Positions 61,324 through 64,000 of a stretch of DNA of 64,000 nt are shown here, piece by piece; positions within the stretch are counted from its first letter, which is position 1; every line of letters begins with the position of its first letter. Below the pieces are notes generated by a model. It did no database searches. It had not been told where the DNA came from and saw nothing but the letters and a program-made list of their open reading frames with translations. The DNA comes from Reyranella sp. CPCC 100927 (lineage in GTDB: Bacteria > Pseudomonadota > Alphaproteobacteria > Reyranellales > Reyranellaceae), in assembly GCF_007859315.1 (NCBI RefSeq), contig NZ_VOHA01000010.1, positions 185,640 through 249,639 of the forward strand. The letters run 5' to 3'. Both the position numbers and the translations under genes were made by a program.

Positions 61324-62538
61324 ATGAACGACATCGATATCGAGCAGATTGCAGCATGGGTGGTTCATCGCGGCCTGACCGGCGCCTCGGAGACCGACCT
61401 GATGGATGGTTTTTGCGCCCGCTGCAGCGCAGCCGGCCTCGAACTGTCGCGCGGCCTCGCCATCATTGACACGCTGCATCCCACGTACGAGGGGCGCGCT
61501 TTCCGCTGGCGCAACGATGACGTCGAGGAAAGCGCCCTCATCGAGTTCGGTCCAACCAACGAAGGCGAGGCGGCGGAGAACTGGCAGAAAAGCGCTTTCT
61601 ATCACATCCTGACGACCGGGGCCGATGAGATGCGCTGCCCGCTGGGACCGACCGACCCGGTGAACTTTTCGCAGCTTCAGATGCTGCGCGAGCAAGGGCA
61701 GACGGAATACTTCGCGCTGATACAGCGCTTCGCCGACAAGGGCACGATCGGCGAAATGGATTGCTTCTACTCGTCGTGGACGACGGCACATCCCGATGGT
61801 TTTCGCGAATCCACCTTGGCGGCCCTGCGCCGGCTGACGCCGTCGCTGGCGCTGGCGATCAAATGCGCATCGCTGACCCGCATCGCCGGCACCCTGGTCG
61901 AGGTCTATCTCGGCCAGGACGCCGGCCAGCGCGTGCTGAGCGGCCGCATCTCGCGCGGCGTGGCCGAGCGCATCAGCGCCGTGCTCTGGTTCTCCGACCT
62001 GCGCGGCTACACCGCCATCACCGACACCGCCCCTCCCGACGAGGTCATTCCACTGCTGAACGACTATGCGGATGCCGTCATCACATCGATCCGCGAGGCC
62101 GGCGGCGAGGTGCTGAAGCTGATCGGCGACGGCACGCTGGCGATCTTCAAGTCCGACGACCGGGCCGAGGCCTGCCGCGCCGCGCTGCGCGCCGAGGCGG
62201 CGCTGCGCGAGCGCCAGCGTGCACTCAACGCGCAGCGCATGGATCAGAACCGGCCGGTGACGTCGGTCTATCTCGGCCTGCATATCGGCGACGTGTTCTA
62301 CGGCAACATCGGCAGCCACGACCGCCTTGACTTCACGGTCATCGGTCCGGCCGTGAACGAGGTCAACCGCATCGCCTCGATGTGCCGGTCGGTCGACCGC
62401 CCCGTCGTGCTGTCGTCCGAATTCGTGACGGCAACGCCTGACCCGGAGCGCAGGAACCTGGTATCCGTCGGCCGCTACGCGCTGCGCGGTGTCGGGCGCG
62501 CGCAGGAGCTGTTCACCATCGACCCCGCCTTGCTGTGA
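61324..62538 (+). CDS. Class III adenylate cyclase, N-terminal domain of unknown type
   Basis: 404 aa, cytoplasmic. N-terminal non-catalytic region (about 1-185) and CHD with FSDLRGYTAITD, EVLKLIGDGTLAIF (Lys and metal Asp), LDFTVIG and AVNEVNRIASMC. All catalytic residues for cAMP synthesis appear present. The architecture is the same as the cyclase at 32.2 kb, so the two are paralogues. Confidence 0.9.
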   Translation: MNDIDIEQIAAWVVHRGLTGASETDLMDGFCARCSAAGLELSRGLAIIDTLHPTYEGRAFRWRNDDVEESALIEFGPTNEGEAAENWQKSAFYHILTTGADEMRCPLGPTDPVNFSQLQMLREQGQTEYFALIQRFADKGTIGEMDCFYSSWTTAHPDGFRESTLAALRRLTPSLALAIKCASLTRIAGTLVEVYLGQDAGQRVLSGRISRGVAERISAVLWFSDLRGYTAITDTAPPDEVIPLLNDYADAVITSIREAGGEVLKLIGDGTLAIFKSDDRAEACRAALRAEAALRERQRALNAQRMDQNRPVTSVYLGLHIGDVFYGNIGSHDRLDFTVIGPAVNEVNRIASMCRSVDRPVVLSSEFVTATPDPERRNLVSVGRYALRGVGRAQELFTIDPALL

Positions 62539-62623
62539 AGCATCGCTACGGCGGACGCGTGCGCCGGAAGCAAAGGACACCGAGCGGTCGCACGTGATAG
62601 CTTCCCCGCATGAGGGGAGAGCC

Positions 62624-64000
62624 GTGAGCGAGGTGCGGGTCGAACGCCGGTTGGCGGCGATCGTCTGCGCCGATGTGGTCGGCTACAGCCGCCTGATCGG
62701 CGCCGACGAGACCGGCACGGTGGCGGCGTGGCGCGCCCATCGCGAGGCGATCCTGCCCATCGCGACCAATTATCGCGGCCGACTGGTCGGCACGCAGGGC
62801 GACGGGTTGCTGTTCGAGTTCGCCAGCGTCATCGATGCGGTGGCGGGCGCACTGGCCATCCAGGCCTGCATGGCCGAGCGCAGCCTGGCCGAACCCGAAG
62901 ACCGGCGCTTCCGACTGCGGGTGGGCATCAACCTGGGCGACATCATCGTCGAGGGCAGCGACATCCTGGGCGACGGGGTCAACGTCGCGGCGCGGCTGGA
63001 GGCGCTGGCCGATCCCGGCATGATCTGCGTCTCGGATGTCGTGCGCGAGCAGGTCCAAGGCAAGCTGCCGGTCGTGTTCGACGACCTGGGGCCACGCTCG
63101 GTCAAGAACATCGCGCGCGCCGTGCATGCCTGGCGCGTGCGGCCGGCCGGCAGCGTACCGCCACCGGCCAGCGCGGCTGCGACAGCCGCGGACACACCGG
63201 CGCCGCCACCGCGACGATCCGTGTCGCGGCCGGCGATCATGACACTGGCCGTGCTGCTGGTGCTGGGCATCGCGACGCTCGGCACCTGGCTGGGCGGGAC
63301 CTGGCCATGGAGCGGCACATCGCGGCCCACGGGGGTCGCCATCATGGTGCTGCCGTTCGAAAGTCCGACCGGTCAGGATCAGGAATATTTCAGCGACGGC
63401 ATCACCGAGGACATCATCACGGCGCTGTCCAAGATGGCGGCCCTTGCCAACCAGCAGAACCTTCGTGTCATCGGCCGCAGTACCTCGTTCTCCTGGAAGG
63501 GCCGCAAGATCGACGTGCGCCAGCTGGGCCGCGAGCTGGGCATCACGCACGCGCTGGTGGGCAGCGTACGCCGCGAGGGTGGACGCCTGCGCATCTCGGC
63601 AGAACTGATCGATGCCTGGACCGGCCGTTCCGACTGGGCCGAGCGCTATGACCGCGATACCGGTGCCGTGTTCGATATCCAGGACGAGGTCACCGGCAAG
63701 GTCGTGAGCACATTGATCGCCATGCTGGATGTTACGTCCGCCGGCAACAATCCGATGGGCAGACCCAGCGGCAAGGGCGGCACGCCAGGCGCCGAGGATT
63801 CTGAGGAGCGGCAGCGACGCGAAGAAGCGGAGGCGCGCGCAAGAGCCGCCGAGGCGCGTCGCCGCGAGGATCAAGCACGCAAGCAGCCCGAGCGTGGCCC
63901 CCAGGCGCCGCGGCCGGCGCCCGATTCCACCACCTCGCCGCCGGCGCCGTCGGCACCTGCCCCCGCGCCCAAGGCGGCGCGGCCATCGTCGCCCGTTCCG
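62624..64000 (+). CDS. Class III cyclase with FlgO/TolB-like domain, truncated by window
   Basis: At least 459 aa from GTG 62624 (GGGGAGAG upstream); no stop before the end. CHD: CADVVGYSRLIG and QGDGLLFEF have both metal Asp; the Lys of the usual VKTxGDG is Gly (LVGTQGDG), so the nucleotide specificity or activity is uncertain. ILGDGVNVAARLEALA follows. A linker with a membrane helix (about 205-225), then a TolB/FlgO-like domain (AIMVLPFESP, EYFSDGITEDII, THALVGSVRR), and an Arg/Glu-rich then Pro/Ala-rich tail. Confidence 0.9.
   Translation, partial: MSEVRVERRLAAIVCADVVGYSRLIGADETGTVAAWRAHREAILPIATNYRGRLVGTQGDGLLFEFASVIDAVAGALAIQACMAERSLAEPEDRRFRLRVGINLGDIIVEGSDILGDGVNVAARLEALADPGMICVSDVVREQVQGKLPVVFDDLGPRSVKNIARAVHAWRVRPAGSVPPPASAAATAADTPAPPPRRSVSRPAIMTLAVLLVLGIATLGTWLGGTWPWSGTSRPTGVAIMVLPFESPTGQDQEYFSDGITEDIITALSKMAALANQQNLRVIGRSTSFSWKGRKIDVRQLGRELGITHALVGSVRREGGRLRISAELIDAWTGRSDWAERYDRDTGAVFDIQDEVTGKVVSTLIAMLDVTSAGNNPMGRPSGKGGTPGAEDSEERQRREEAEARARAAEARRREDQARKQPERGPQAPRPAPDSTTSPPAPSAPAPAPKAARPSSPVP

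Noticed and set aside
60973..62580. 535-codon open frame on the minus strand
   Set aside because: Antisense to the cyclase and Atu4866 genes with clear catalytic motifs; no protein family is suggested by its text.

Overview
The window is GC-rich, densely coding DNA from a heterotrophic alphaproteobacterium, most likely a Rhodospirillales/Reyranella-like or related soil or rhizosphere lineage. This rests on the housekeeping order pdxJ / acpS-lepB-rnc-era / recO-parC, on the many solute-binding-protein transporters (NMT1 type, Bug/TctC type, two Liv types), and on class III cyclases and MHYT histidine kinases. No rRNA, tRNA, CRISPR array, integrase or transposase was recognised. Intergenic regions carry several kinds of dispersed palindromic repeat.

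Layout. 1-7.4 kb (minus): a seven-gene operon-like run of a MocR-type regulator, an NMT1-family ABC importer (binding protein, ATPase, permease), a nucleoside phosphorylase, an MtnA/eIF2B-like sugar-phosphate isomerase paralogue and a TRZ/ATZ-type amidohydrolase cut by the window edge; it looks like uptake and breakdown of a nucleoside-like compound. 7.6-10.4 kb: bpt, a DUF2252 protein and uppP. 10.5-13.5 kb (minus): recO-parC. 13.6-21.3 kb: PhoD-like phosphatase, GST, a TetR/oxidoreductase pair with a clear operator, a TctC receptor and a LysR/MFS pair. 21.3-25.7 kb (minus): MHYT histidine kinase, lipoprotein, VOC protein, zinc-ribbon membrane protein, GNAT. 26.1-28.5 kb (plus): ribitol dehydrogenase and ribulokinase-like FGGY kinase.

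29.9-34.9 kb is an unusual module: a TPR/winged-helix regulator diverging from a small membrane protein, an SRPBCC protein, a class III cyclase and two DUF899 proteins. Two start regions here share a near-identical upstream element with identical 31-bp spacing. At 35-37 kb there is a second MHYT kinase paralogous to the first. 38-49.8 kb (minus) holds two complete branched-chain-amino-acid-type (Liv) ABC cassettes and a two-subunit Rieske oxygenase; hairpin repeats sit after both binding-protein genes. 50-53.2 kb (minus) is acpS-lepB-rnc-era; 53.3-55.0 kb holds small envelope proteins; 55.2-58.0 kb holds a molybdopterin oxidoreductase and pdxJ. 58.6-61.3 kb is an AraC-regulated cassette (SDR, carboxymuconolactone-decarboxylase-like, Atu4866-like). 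61.3-64 kb holds two more class III cyclases, the last truncated by the window.

The most striking large-scale feature is that the usual alphaproteobacterial block pdxJ-acpS-lepB-rnc-era-recO-parC keeps its order and strand but is interrupted twice: by about 4 kb between pdxJ and acpS and by about 36.6 kb between era and recO.
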